DNA from: an uncultured Bacteroidales bacterium | GTDB taxonomy: Bacteria; Bacteroidota; Bacteroidia; Bacteroidales; Paludibacteraceae | Length of the DNA: 35,242 nucleotides | Direction: 5' to 3' | Assembly (NCBI GenBank): GCA_937910305.1 | Contig: CALEPS010000163.1 | Coordinates: forward strand, 1-35,242 | In this document: in pieces, positions 28,234-35,242 of the stretch | Layout: each line of letters opens with the position of its first letter | How positions within the stretch are numbered: position 1 is the stretch's first letter | Notes under the pieces: generated by a model | Told to the model about the DNA's origin: nothing | Seen by the model: only the letters and a program-made list of their open reading frames with translations | Database searches by the model: none | Position numbers and translations under genes: made by a program

Positions 28234-30879
28234 TTATTGAGCTACAGCCGTGCTGTCAGCCGGTGCAGCAGGAGCCGGATCGGCGTGGTTCAGGATTGTC
28301 TCGTAGTGTACTTCTTCGAAACTGATCTTGAACTCTACGCGGCGGTTCTTCTGACGGCCGGCTTTGGTCTTGTTGTCTGCGATAGGCTGGTCTTGACCAT
28401 AACCTACAGCCGACAGACGGTGAGCCTCTACGCCCTTCTTGAGCATATAGTCCATCACTGCATGCGCACGCTTGTCTGACAGGGTCTTGTTCAACTCCGG
28501 TTTACCGGTGTTGTCCGTGTGACCTTGAACCTCAATGATATAATTGCTGTTCTCGATAAAGATGTTGGCAATCTGGTCCAAGAGCGGGTAGGATTTCTTC
28601 TTAATAGTAGCCTTTCCGGATTCGAACTCGATACCTTGCATTGCTTTCTGGAGCAGTTGGCGTACTTCGCGTTTCAGTTCAGGGCAGCCCTTGTTCTCCT
28701 TGATACCGGGAACCAAAGGACACTCGTCCTTATAATCAGCCACTCCGTCGCCGTCGCTATCCAGTTCACAACCCTTGGCGTCCACAAATCCGATAGCTTT
28801 CTCCGGTGTATCCGGACACTCGTCGAGGTAGTCAGGCACTCCGTCTCCGTCGCCGTCTTTCGGACATCCCTTCTTATCTACGCTCTCGCGTGCAGCTGCC
28901 GGTGTATCCGGACACTCGTCGAGATAGTCAGGCACTCCGTCGCCGTCGCTGTCTTTCGGACATCCTTTCTCATCTACCATCCCTCGTGCAGCCTCCGGTG
29001 TATCCGGGCATTCGTCGAGGTAGTCAGGCACTCCGTCGCCGTCGGTGTCCAGCGGGCAACCCAGGCTGTCCACTTTGCCCCATGCGGCTTCCGGGGTTCC
29101 CGGACATTTGTCGCGGTAGTCTTCTACGCCGTCGCCGTCGCTATCTTTGTCGCAACCCAGCGAGTCGATATACGGTACCGCCTCAGGCAATGTACCCAGA
29201 CAGTGGTCAAGGTAATCAGGCACACCGTCGTGATCCTCATCCAGCGGACATCCTACGCTGTCCACTGCAACGCCGCGCGGAGTCTCGGGACACATATCGA
29301 TCTTGTCCCATACACCGTCTTTGTCTTTGTCGCGGCGGTTGGAGCCCCAGCAGATAGAGAAGCCCAGCGCCAGGTTGACCATCTTGGCCTTGTCCGGCAG
29401 GAAATACTGTTTTGGAGCGGCTGCATCTTTGTTAGGCAGAGCCGCATAGCTTGTCGGAATATAATCCATCGCAAGGGTCAGATTGACGCCGTCGTACGGC
29501 ATAAATCCGATACCCGCACCGATATTGCTGTATTTACCGTTGTTCATCAGTGAGTAGGTGGCGGCGATGTTGAACCAGTTAACCGGTCTGAATGCCACAC
29601 CGAAGGTTACCTCCTCATACAGCCGTGCGTTATACAGGCGTGTAGCAGAAACGATACCTACACCTACGCGGTTGTCCCAGAAATTAGCGTCAATACCTAC
29701 GTTCAGACGAGCGGAAGCCATCTTGGCGAAGCCTCTGCCTGCGCTCTGCATTTTCACGCCGTTGAGCAGACCTTTTAGGTTCTCGCCTACGGCGCTCATC
29801 AAACTATCCGTAGAGAATTCTTTATTCGGATCGTGATCCACGTGGTATTTCGGATCGCTGTAGTCAATCTGGCCTACGCCGTCGAAGACAGTATCTATCG
29901 TGCAGTTGTAGCGGTTGCTTTTGGTCCAATAGATAAATCCGAGGTCCGTAAGGGCAGCACTGATCTGCAGGTTCTCGATAGGCTTCCATGCGAAACCGAA
30001 GTCAATAGCAGCTCCATAGCCGGAGGGCACAAGGAAGCTTTGCCAGTTGCTCATGTTTACCAGACTGTCCGGATTGAATCTTGTGCCGGCATCGTTGTTG
30101 CCTGCGAAGCCGTCGTAAATCTGCCGGGCGTTCTTGCCGTCCACGTATTGATCCAGATAAGCCATGTTAACCGGACCGGCTACCGTCATACCCAGATCGC
30201 CGTACAGATGCCATTGCTCGGCGTTGGCGTCGATATTGAGGTTTTTGGCGTTCATGCCGCCGTAAACCTGTCCCAGAAGCAGTTTCACCTTACCACCGAT
30301 CGTCCATTGGTCGCTCAGTTTGTAGCTGTAACCGGCGCCGATCTCGGTATAGGCTGTTGCATTGATGCCGAGCCCCGAAAGTCCGATAGTGTTTATGCCG
30401 CCTGTCAGGTCCTGCATACCGCCGCCAAGCAGGAAATTGAACATCGATTTAGGCAGCGTAGTACCGGACTCGATCTTCTCGTTGATACCTATCATCAGAT
30501 AGCCGTTCTCCTTGATACGGAAGCCCATATTGACGAAACTGAACGTCATGTCGCCGTTGAAATAGGTCATGTTCCGCATCTGGTTCAGGAAGGCTACCTT
30601 GTTGCCGTTCGGGTGGAGCGGTGTGATTGTCTTGCCGGTTGTCGGATCAACGTAGAAAATATCGCTCATGGTCAGCGAGTTGTTTCCTACGCCGAGAGAC
30701 GTCCAACCCAGCGGAGAGAAGTTGATGAATCCTTGGCTCACGGGTTGGAAGGCAGGGTTGATGGTATGGCGCATCGGTGCGTTCTCCAGGAAATAGAGCG
30801 TCGTCACCTGCTGTGCGCTTGCGTTCAGCGCGCATAATGCCACGAGGGCTGCCAGAATAGTTTTTTGCATTGCTTTCAT
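28234..30879 (-). CDS. DUF5723-type outer-membrane protein with TSP3 repeats and OmpA domain
   Basis: The 881-residue protein has three parts. A signal peptide (ending ALNASA) leads into a ~500-residue beta-barrel-like domain of the DUF5723 type (NPAFQPVSQGFINFSPLGW). Seven thrombospondin type-3 repeats follow, of about 32 residues (DSDGDGVPDYLDECPDTP), which bind Ca2+. The C-terminus is an OmpA peptidoglycan-binding domain (FESGKATIKKKSYPLLDQ, QGHTDNTGK, NKTLSDKRA, NRRVEF). It should span the outer membrane and tether it to the wall. The start at 30879 is supported by a strong AAGGAGGG site. It is the second gene of a pair with the lipoprotein gene, 13 bp apart. Confidence 0.9.
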   Translation of the reverse strand: MKAMQKTILAALVALCALNASAQQVTTLYFLENAPMRHTINPAFQPVSQGFINFSPLGWTSLGVGNNSLTMSDIFYVDPTTGKTITPLHPNGNKVAFLNQMRNMTYFNGDMTFSFVNMGFRIKENGYLMIGINEKIESGTTLPKSMFNFLLGGGMQDLTGGINTIGLSGLGINATAYTEIGAGYSYKLSDQWTIGGKVKLLLGQVYGGMNAKNLNIDANAEQWHLYGDLGMTVAGPVNMAYLDQYVDGKNARQIYDGFAGNNDAGTRFNPDSLVNMSNWQSFLVPSGYGAAIDFGFAWKPIENLQISAALTDLGFIYWTKSNRYNCTIDTVFDGVGQIDYSDPKYHVDHDPNKEFSTDSLMSAVGENLKGLLNGVKMQSAGRGFAKMASARLNVGIDANFWDNRVGVGIVSATRLYNARLYEEVTFGVAFRPVNWFNIAATYSLMNNGKYSNIGAGIGFMPYDGVNLTLAMDYIPTSYAALPNKDAAAPKQYFLPDKAKMVNLALGFSICWGSNRRDKDKDGVWDKIDMCPETPRGVAVDSVGCPLDEDHDGVPDYLDHCLGTLPEAVPYIDSLGCDKDSDGDGVEDYRDKCPGTPEAAWGKVDSLGCPLDTDGDGVPDYLDECPDTPEAARGMVDEKGCPKDSDGDGVPDYLDECPDTPAAARESVDKKGCPKDGDGDGVPDYLDECPDTPEKAIGFVDAKGCELDSDGDGVADYKDECPLVPGIKENKGCPELKREVRQLLQKAMQGIEFESGKATIKKKSYPLLDQIANIFIENSNYIIEVQGHTDNTGKPELNKTLSDKRAHAVMDYMLKKGVEAHRLSAVGYGQDQPIADNKTKAGRQKNRRVEFKISFEEVHYETILNHADPAPAAPADSTAVAQ
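28720..29335 (-). repeat. Seven TSP3 coding repeats
   Basis: Units of about 96 bp encode D-x-D-x-D-G-V repeats. The three central units share long stretches such as GTGCCTGACTAC and CGACGAGTGTCC with few changes, suggesting fairly recent duplication. The outer units are more diverged. Confidence 0.8.
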
Positions 30880-30886
30880 AGTTCAG

Positions 30887-30894
30887 CCCTCCTT
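30887..30894 (-). promoter_or_regulatory. Strong Shine-Dalgarno site for the OmpA-family gene
   Basis: AAGGAGGG on the minus strand, 7 bp before ATG 30879. It overlaps the stop codon of the upstream lipoprotein gene. Such sites are uncommon in Bacteroidota; here it selects the first ATG over MQKTILAAL three codons later and suggests translational coupling. Confidence 0.7.
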
Positions 30895-32773
30895 ATTGTT
30901 TGTTGTTATTGTTGTCAAAATTGAGAATAGCTTCCACGTGCGCTGTGAGTCCGATATGGAGTGTCACACCCTCGTCCGCCGTGATTTTCACATTGTTCAT
31001 GCCGTTGGCGTACGCTTTCTGCAGGCTCGCGTCGTCAATGACCGCCGAATAAACGATTGATTTGATCTTAGGCAGCATGTCCAACTGTTGTTTCGACAGT
31101 TTGGCGATGATCACGGTCTCACCCGGGGTGCGGGCATTCCACGAACCGCCGGCGTACTCGAAATCAGGAGCATTTAACATAATGGTATCTGCGGGGAAGA
31201 GCAGCAGCGGTTTGGTAGCCGTGTCCGGATCCATGATCACATTGCCGAACTCATCGAGGCAGCGCATAGAAGCCTTTATGTCCAATGGAATCGTGTTCTG
31301 GGCCCGGAGATACAGCGCTACGTCTGTCTGCTTAACCGGTTTTTCTACCACTTGCACTTCCGCCAACAGCGAGTCAATACTATATTGGCTCAGTTTGACA
31401 TCGCGTATCGTATCTTTGTAGTCCACGAAGACACCCTGGTTGAAGATCAGCGGGAGCTGGCATGCGGCTTCAATACGGATACTCGTGTTCGGCGTGATAC
31501 GGATCTGCGGCGTCATCTGGTAGTTGAAGTCGATAGCGAATTTATAGCCTAATTTCTGAGGCATGTTCACAAACAATTCGTCTATATGTCCGCGTTCGGG
31601 GTCTTTGTCGAACGGAATCATCATATTGGTTGTGGAGTCGCCGATGGTGCTGGTGATAGGGTCCAGATACTCTCCTGCCTGGAATTGTCTATGGAAATCT
31701 TTGCGGGTGGTGTTGCCGTATTTGAAGGAAGCCTCATGTTTGTTTCCGTTAGCGTCGAGCGAATAGAGGTAGTCGCCGTCCACTTTCATCGCGCCTGCTA
31801 CCTGAGTAATGATATAGAGGTCAATCTTCGGGTCTGCGAACGGCACTTTCCAATCGGAGATGAAGTTCAGCGATCCCCAGCTCTCGCTCAGGTCTATTAC
31901 CGCCTCATCGTGCATGTCTTTGGAAGGCGTGAACTTACCCCAAATAGCTTGGTAGTCAATAAATTGCACGCCTAATTTGTAGTTAAATCCGGCATTCTCG
32001 GGTACGTCCACCTGTGTTCCCGCAGGGATAGTGAATGTGAAATGGATCTTGAAATCGCAGGAGTCAACTACCTGTCCTACAACGTACTGACCAGCTGCGT
32101 TCTTCTTCATCAGGTTGATGGTGAAGTTATCCACAGCGGTAGGGATGGTCTGGTTGTAACCGTAGCTGTCGCGGTTCTTGTCATAGACCACCATGGTGTT
32201 TCCGGCGGGACGTCTGATCTGCTCGCCCAGGTCGAGGGTCACTTGGTCGATCCAATCCCAGTTCAGCGGCAGGTTGCTCTGCTGGATCAGCGATGTGAAG
32301 CTTGCCGTCTCGATGAGTGCGCTGTCCAGACGCTCGTTGTTAACCTCGTTGTTGATACCGGTCAGTTTGAGCGGCATGTCGAAAGTCAGAGTAACCGGGG
32401 TGCCGGTACCCGTCACGCGCTTGTTGGTGCCCACCATCGTATATACATCGAGTTTGTCATAGACGTTGAGCGTCAACTGCTTCTCGGATATATACTGGGC
32501 TAAATCAACCTGGTGGAAATTACGGGCGATGCGGAAAGTGTCCTTCCATGTGATCACACCTTTGTTGTCCACCGAATCAATGAAAAGGGTAGGAACCTGT
32601 CCGTTCCCCAGAAAATCGCCGAGCGTGGCATGGAAACTACCTACCGGCAGCGCCAGCCCCATCTCAACTTCCGATCGTGAGTCGATGTTGTTCAGGTCAA
32701 TGTCAGAATGACAGCCTGCGAACAAACATCCTGCCACAATCGCAATAATTGCATTAAGATGTGTAAATTTCAT
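30893..32773 (-). CDS. Large lipoprotein of unknown function
   Basis: A 626-residue protein with a lipoprotein signal (MKFTHLNAIIAIVAGCLFAGC, lipobox Cys21). The mature part is rich in beta-strand-like sequence with no motif I can name. Features include a repeated pattern of hydrophobic stretches around VTLTFDMPLKLTG, FTFTIPAGTQVDVPENAG and IRITPNTSIRIEAACQLP. No catalytic motif is seen. It is the first gene of a transcript with the OmpA-family protein, which suggests a joint role at the cell surface or outer membrane. Confidence 0.8.
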   Translation of the reverse strand: MKFTHLNAIIAIVAGCLFAGCHSDIDLNNIDSRSEVEMGLALPVGSFHATLGDFLGNGQVPTLFIDSVDNKGVITWKDTFRIARNFHQVDLAQYISEKQLTLNVYDKLDVYTMVGTNKRVTGTGTPVTLTFDMPLKLTGINNEVNNERLDSALIETASFTSLIQQSNLPLNWDWIDQVTLDLGEQIRRPAGNTMVVYDKNRDSYGYNQTIPTAVDNFTINLMKKNAAGQYVVGQVVDSCDFKIHFTFTIPAGTQVDVPENAGFNYKLGVQFIDYQAIWGKFTPSKDMHDEAVIDLSESWGSLNFISDWKVPFADPKIDLYIITQVAGAMKVDGDYLYSLDANGNKHEASFKYGNTTRKDFHRQFQAGEYLDPITSTIGDSTTNMMIPFDKDPERGHIDELFVNMPQKLGYKFAIDFNYQMTPQIRITPNTSIRIEAACQLPLIFNQGVFVDYKDTIRDVKLSQYSIDSLLAEVQVVEKPVKQTDVALYLRAQNTIPLDIKASMRCLDEFGNVIMDPDTATKPLLLFPADTIMLNAPDFEYAGGSWNARTPGETVIIAKLSKQQLDMLPKIKSIVYSAVIDDASLQKAYANGMNNVKITADEGVTLHIGLTAHVEAILNFDNNNNKQ

Positions 32774-32846
32774 AAATTATATAGAGTTTGTTTGCTTATT
32801 TCTATGCTAAAGCACAGCTAATCTTCGATTTTTCCAATTTTGCGTG

Positions 32847-32877
32847 CAAAATTACTAAAAAAAAATCAAACATGCAA
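32847..32877 (-). promoter_or_regulatory. Promoter of the lipoprotein-OmpA operon
   Basis: On the minus strand, TTG (32875-32877), a 20-bp spacer and TAATTTTG (32854-32847), giving a leader of about 65 nt before ATG 32773. Confidence 0.85.
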
Positions 32878-32913
32878 ATATTTGAGATAAATAATACAGG
32901 TAATCTTGTTTTT

Positions 32914-34320
32914 TTAGCGCAACAGATAAATTTTCTCGGTTGCACGCGTGAGTGCGGTGTACAGCCATCGGAGAAAACCTGTCCTTTCCGTTTCGTCTGC
33001 CATCCGCTCCTTGTCTTCTCCTATTCCGCCGGTGTCTATATAGACATGTTTCCATTGTCCTCCTTGTGCTTTATGGCACGTGACGCAGTAGGCGAAACGC
33101 ACCTGCAAGGCGTTGTAGTATGGCGAGTCGTAGATTTTTTTTACCAACTCTTTCTTGTTCCGGATCTCCGGGTAGTCCTCTGCTATACGGCTGAATAGCT
33201 CGCGTTGCATGGTATAGTTGGCTTCGGGGCTGTCTGTCGTCATGGTATCGAGCCAGACCAGTGCATCGATCTCCCAGTCGTAATCCACCGATCTCAAAGA
33301 GGCGTTGGCGAACCGGAAACCGTACATCTCATGCCGTTTGGTAAGGCGTACTATCTCAAACATGTCGCCGTTGGCGAGAAACTCCGGATTCTCGTATTCC
33401 TGCGTCCAGAAATAGTTGTTTTTGGTCACCATGATCCGGTCTCCGGAAGAGAGGTCGTCCTCTTTCCACAGTACGCGCGAGCGCACTCCTTGGTTATAGA
33501 GGTTGGTCATTTTGTTGCTGCGGGCAATGATGAGTGTCTCTTCTGCTCCCACCTTGCGCCAACTGTCCTCCAGCCGCTCAATGACTTCCTCTCCCGGCAC
33601 TTGGATCACGTCCCGTCCGTTGGGATGAATGCTGACGGCTGAATTCTGAATGCTGACGGCTGATAGCTCTCCTCTTATCCTCGTTGCTTCGCTCAGCACT
33701 CCGCTGTCCAGAGCCTGCCGCGCTACGGCTGATAGCTGATAACTGAAAACGGATAGCCCGTATCCCCTCATAAAATCCGCCTCCAGCGCCGGGCTGTTCG
33801 TACTGCCTACCGGTGGTAACTGGGCGTCATCGCCCAGCAGAAGCAGGCTGCAGCCTCTTCCTTTGTACACATATTTCACCAGGTCGTCCAGCAGACAGCC
33901 GCTTCCGAAGGTAGGGTTGTCGCGCGCCCCGGAGAGCATGGATGCCTCATCAACGATGAAGAGGGTGTTCCGATGGAGGTTGTCGCTGAGCGAGAAAGAC
34001 TCTGAGCCCAGTTGGTTTTGGCGGTATATCTGTTTATGGATCGTGTAGGCGGGGAAACCCGAATAGCGGCTCAGCACTTTGGCAGCCCGTCCGGTAGGGG
34101 CGAGTAGGACACACGGCTGTTTCAGCCCTGCCAGAGCGCGTACCAGCGCACTCATGACGCTTGTCTTACCCGTGCCGGCATAGCCGCGCAGAATAAAGGC
34201 TTTGTGTGCGTCGCGGGACACAAGAAAAGCGCCAAGCGCCTTGAACAACCCCTCTTTCTCCTCGTTGGGCTCGAACGGCAACTCCGCCTTTATGCGTCCT
34301 ATGATAAAGTCTTCAAGCAT
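32914..34320 (-). CDS. SF1B DNA helicase, RecD-like ATPase
   Basis: 468 residues with helicase motifs in order: Walker A GYAGTGKT (46-53), APTGRAAK (motif Ia), Walker B VDEASM (123-128), LLGDDAQLPPVG (motif III), and at the C-terminus TCHKAQGGQWKHVYID and YTALTRATEKIYL (motifs V-VI, UvrD_C_2). This is the short Bacteroidota RecD/Pif1-like type that unwinds DNA 5' to 3'. Two heptamer blocks lie in frame around residues 191-199 (VFSYQLSAV) and 219-234 (SAVSIQNSAVSIHPN); from memory of related proteins the first replaces a more conserved stretch (VDLTQVVRQ-like). The motifs needed for ATP use are intact. The gene is divergent from the SRP RNA. Confidence 0.88.
   Translation of the reverse strand: MLEDFIIGRIKAELPFEPNEEKEGLFKALGAFLVSRDAHKAFILRGYAGTGKTSVMSALVRALAGLKQPCVLLAPTGRAAKVLSRYSGFPAYTIHKQIYRQNQLGSESFSLSDNLHRNTLFIVDEASMLSGARDNPTFGSGCLLDDLVKYVYKGRGCSLLLLGDDAQLPPVGSTNSPALEADFMRGYGLSVFSYQLSAVARQALDSGVLSEATRIRGELSAVSIQNSAVSIHPNGRDVIQVPGEEVIERLEDSWRKVGAEETLIIARSNKMTNLYNQGVRSRVLWKEDDLSSGDRIMVTKNNYFWTQEYENPEFLANGDMFEIVRLTKRHEMYGFRFANASLRSVDYDWEIDALVWLDTMTTDSPEANYTMQRELFSRIAEDYPEIRNKKELVKKIYDSPYYNALQVRFAYCVTCHKAQGGQWKHVYIDTGGIGEDKERMADETERTGFLRWLYTALTRATEKIYLLR
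33626..33667 (-). repeat. 21-bp double repeat of TGAATGC-type heptamers in the helicase gene
   Basis: Six heptamers form two 21-bp copies (TGAATGC, TGACGGC, TGAATTC, then TGAATGC, TGACGGC, TGATAGC). They encode SAVSIQN and SAVSIHP. Confidence 0.9.
33723..33750 (-). repeat. TGATAGC heptamer array in the helicase gene
   Basis: Four units (CTACGGC, TGATAGC, TGATAAC, TGAAAAC) encode VFSYQLSAV within the helicase, about 55 bp from the preceding block. Confidence 0.8.
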
Positions 34321-34348
34321 TTAAAATGCATTTTTTTTCAAAATAATT

Positions 34349-34378
34349 TTGTCAATTCAAAAAAAAGCAGTACCTTTG
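34349..34378 (+). promoter_or_regulatory. Promoter of the SRP RNA
   Basis: TTG (34349-34351), a 19-bp spacer and TACCTTTG (34371-34378). The predicted start of transcription is near 34385. Confidence 0.85.
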
Positions 34379-34384
34379 CACCCG

Positions 34385-34470
34385 GTTTTGAGAGTTATAG
34401 GCAGGTGCTATACGACCAGCTCCCTCTGAACTCCCCCAGGCCTTGACCGGAGCAAGGGTAGCTCCGACGA
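34385..34470 (+). ncRNA. ffs: Signal recognition particle RNA, 5' part (3' arm replaced)
   Basis: The stretch contains the conserved bacterial small SRP RNA core: CTCTGAACTCCCCCAGG on the left, then AGCAAGGGTA on the right (34451-34460). This is the symmetric-loop and domain IV region bound by Ffh. The apical loop is CC-TTGACC-GG, six bases, in place of the usual GNRA tetraloop. It starts just after a good promoter. The 5' arm GGCAGGTGCTATACG finds no complement downstream, where sequence switches to GC-rich coding DNA, so the 3' arm is missing. I am fairly sure of the RNA identity from the core motif, less so of the exact ends. Confidence 0.7.
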
Positions 34471-35242
34471 CGCCCGCTGCAAGCTCTCCGATGACGGCAG
34501 GCGGGCCACCTTCACCTTCCCGCGGGGCACGCGGACGGTGAGCGTGCGCGTGGCGATCTCCTCCGTGTCCGAGGAGAATGCCCGGCAGAACCTGCTCGCG
34601 GAGTACCCGGCCTCGTTCGAGGCGCAGCGGGAGCAGACGCAGGCCGCCTGGGAGGCGTATCTGGGCAAACTCACCTGCCCGTGGCAGGACGAAGAGCACC
34701 TGCGCCGCTTCTACACGGCCCTCTACCACACGGGGATCCACCCCTCGCTATATTCCGATGCCAACGGCGAGTACCGCGGCATGGACCGCCAGGTCCACAA
34801 GGCCGAGGGCTGGGAGCGCTACACCGTGCTCTCGCTGTGGGACACCTTCCGCGGGGAGCATCCGCTGCTCTGGGAGATCGAGCCGGAGCGCAGCTACGAC
34901 TTCCTCAAGACCTTCCTGTCCATCTACGACGAGTGCGGCAAGCTGCCCGTCTGGGAGCTCTCCGGCTACGAGACCAACTGCATGATCGGCTACAACGCCG
35001 CCCCGGTGATCGCGGACGCCATCGCCCGCGGCTTCACGGACTTCGACGTGGAGAAGGCGCTGGAGGCGCTGCTGGCTTCGTCCACGCGGGCCGAATTCGG
35101 CCTGGACAGTTTCCGCGCCCATGGCCTCGTGCTCGCTGACGACGAGCACGAGAGCGTGTCCAAGACCCTCGAATACGCCTACGACGACTGGTGCACTGCG
35201 CAGGTTGCGAAATACCTCGGCCGGATGGACATCTATGAGCAG
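34463..35242 (+). CDS. Glycoside hydrolase family 92 (alpha-mannosidase) fragment, no start or stop
   Basis: One frame is open from 34430 to the window end. From about 34463 it encodes typical GH92 sequence: VSEENARQNLLAEYP, RRFYTALYHTGIHPSLYSD, YRGMDRQVHKAEG, YTVLSLWDTFRGEHPLL, CGKLPVWELSGYETNCMIGY and APVIADAIARGFTDFD. The LPVWEL region holds a catalytic Glu of the family. GH92 enzymes are Ca2+-dependent exo-mannosidases of the periplasm or cell surface. The first half of the protein and the signal peptide are missing; the frame emerges directly from the SRP RNA. Base composition is visibly more GC-rich (codons CTC, CTG, GCC) than any other gene here, more like Alistipes than the rest of the window. 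It is probably from another genome. Confidence 0.85.

Noticed and set aside
34352..35149. Minus-strand ORFs opposite the GH92 fragment
   Set aside because: They are shadows of GC-rich coding sequence whose plus-strand translation is clear GH92.

Overview
The window comes from a bacterium of the phylum Bacteroidota, most likely an uncultured gut or rumen member of the order Bacteroidales. Three things point there. The promoters follow the Bacteroidota pattern TTG-N19/20-TAnnTTTG; I located eight exact matches. Ribosome-binding sites are mostly absent. Typical Bacteroidales families are present: an EF-G paralogue, a DUF5723/TSP3/OmpA protein, a DUF4956-VTC-DUF2490 cluster, and a MurA with Asp at the active-site position. 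No lineage below order can be fixed from the sequence alone.

Layout. 1-751: end of an unknown gene and an exosortase-family protein. 708-5330 (minus): uvrA followed by a CPA2 cation/proton antiporter. 5331-6188: a gene-poor stretch with repeats, a small orphan ORF and the promoter of the next gene. 6189-8345: EF-G-like factor with an altered GTPase motif. 8499-13226 (minus): a run of five genes, namely a Cthe_2159-like lipoprotein, a small secreted protein, a VTC-domain protein, a DUF4956 membrane protein and a DUF2490 barrel. 13233-13814: AraC-family remnant. 14006-15349: cardiolipin synthase-like protein. 15339-15953 (minus): queH. 16056-26838 (plus): a long co-directional series nadE, murB, murA, dsbD-like, rlmB-like, rubredoxin, flavodiiron protein, RluA-type synthase, pectate lyase. 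26819-28161 (minus): YebC and RsmG. 28234-32773 (minus): a lipoprotein and an OmpA-family protein. 32914-34320 (minus): SF1 helicase. 34349-35242: promoter and 5' part of an SRP RNA that runs abruptly into a GC-rich fragment of a GH92 mannosidase gene. That junction is probably an assembly chimera.

The most striking property is the intergenic DNA. Nearly every short gap is filled by a tandem array of 7-bp units (sometimes 8, 10, 11 or 15 bp). The unit sequence differs from locus to locus but the period is kept. Several arrays show a higher-order 21-bp period. One array (19041-19103) follows a counting pattern in which one unit type is followed by 1, 2 and then 3 copies of another. Arrays also lie in frame inside real genes (uvrA, exosortase, antiporter, helicase, the DUF2490 N-terminus, the pectate lyase linker). 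A second repeat class, a GC-rich REP-like palindrome, occurs four times, including inside murA and in the signal-peptide region of the pectate lyase. I regard these two repeat systems as the candidate undescribed biology here.

Functionally the genes are mostly housekeeping: DNA repair, envelope precursor synthesis (murA, murB), NAD and queuosine synthesis, rRNA and tRNA modification, and oxygen/NO defence. Secreted polysaccharide-related functions are added to these.
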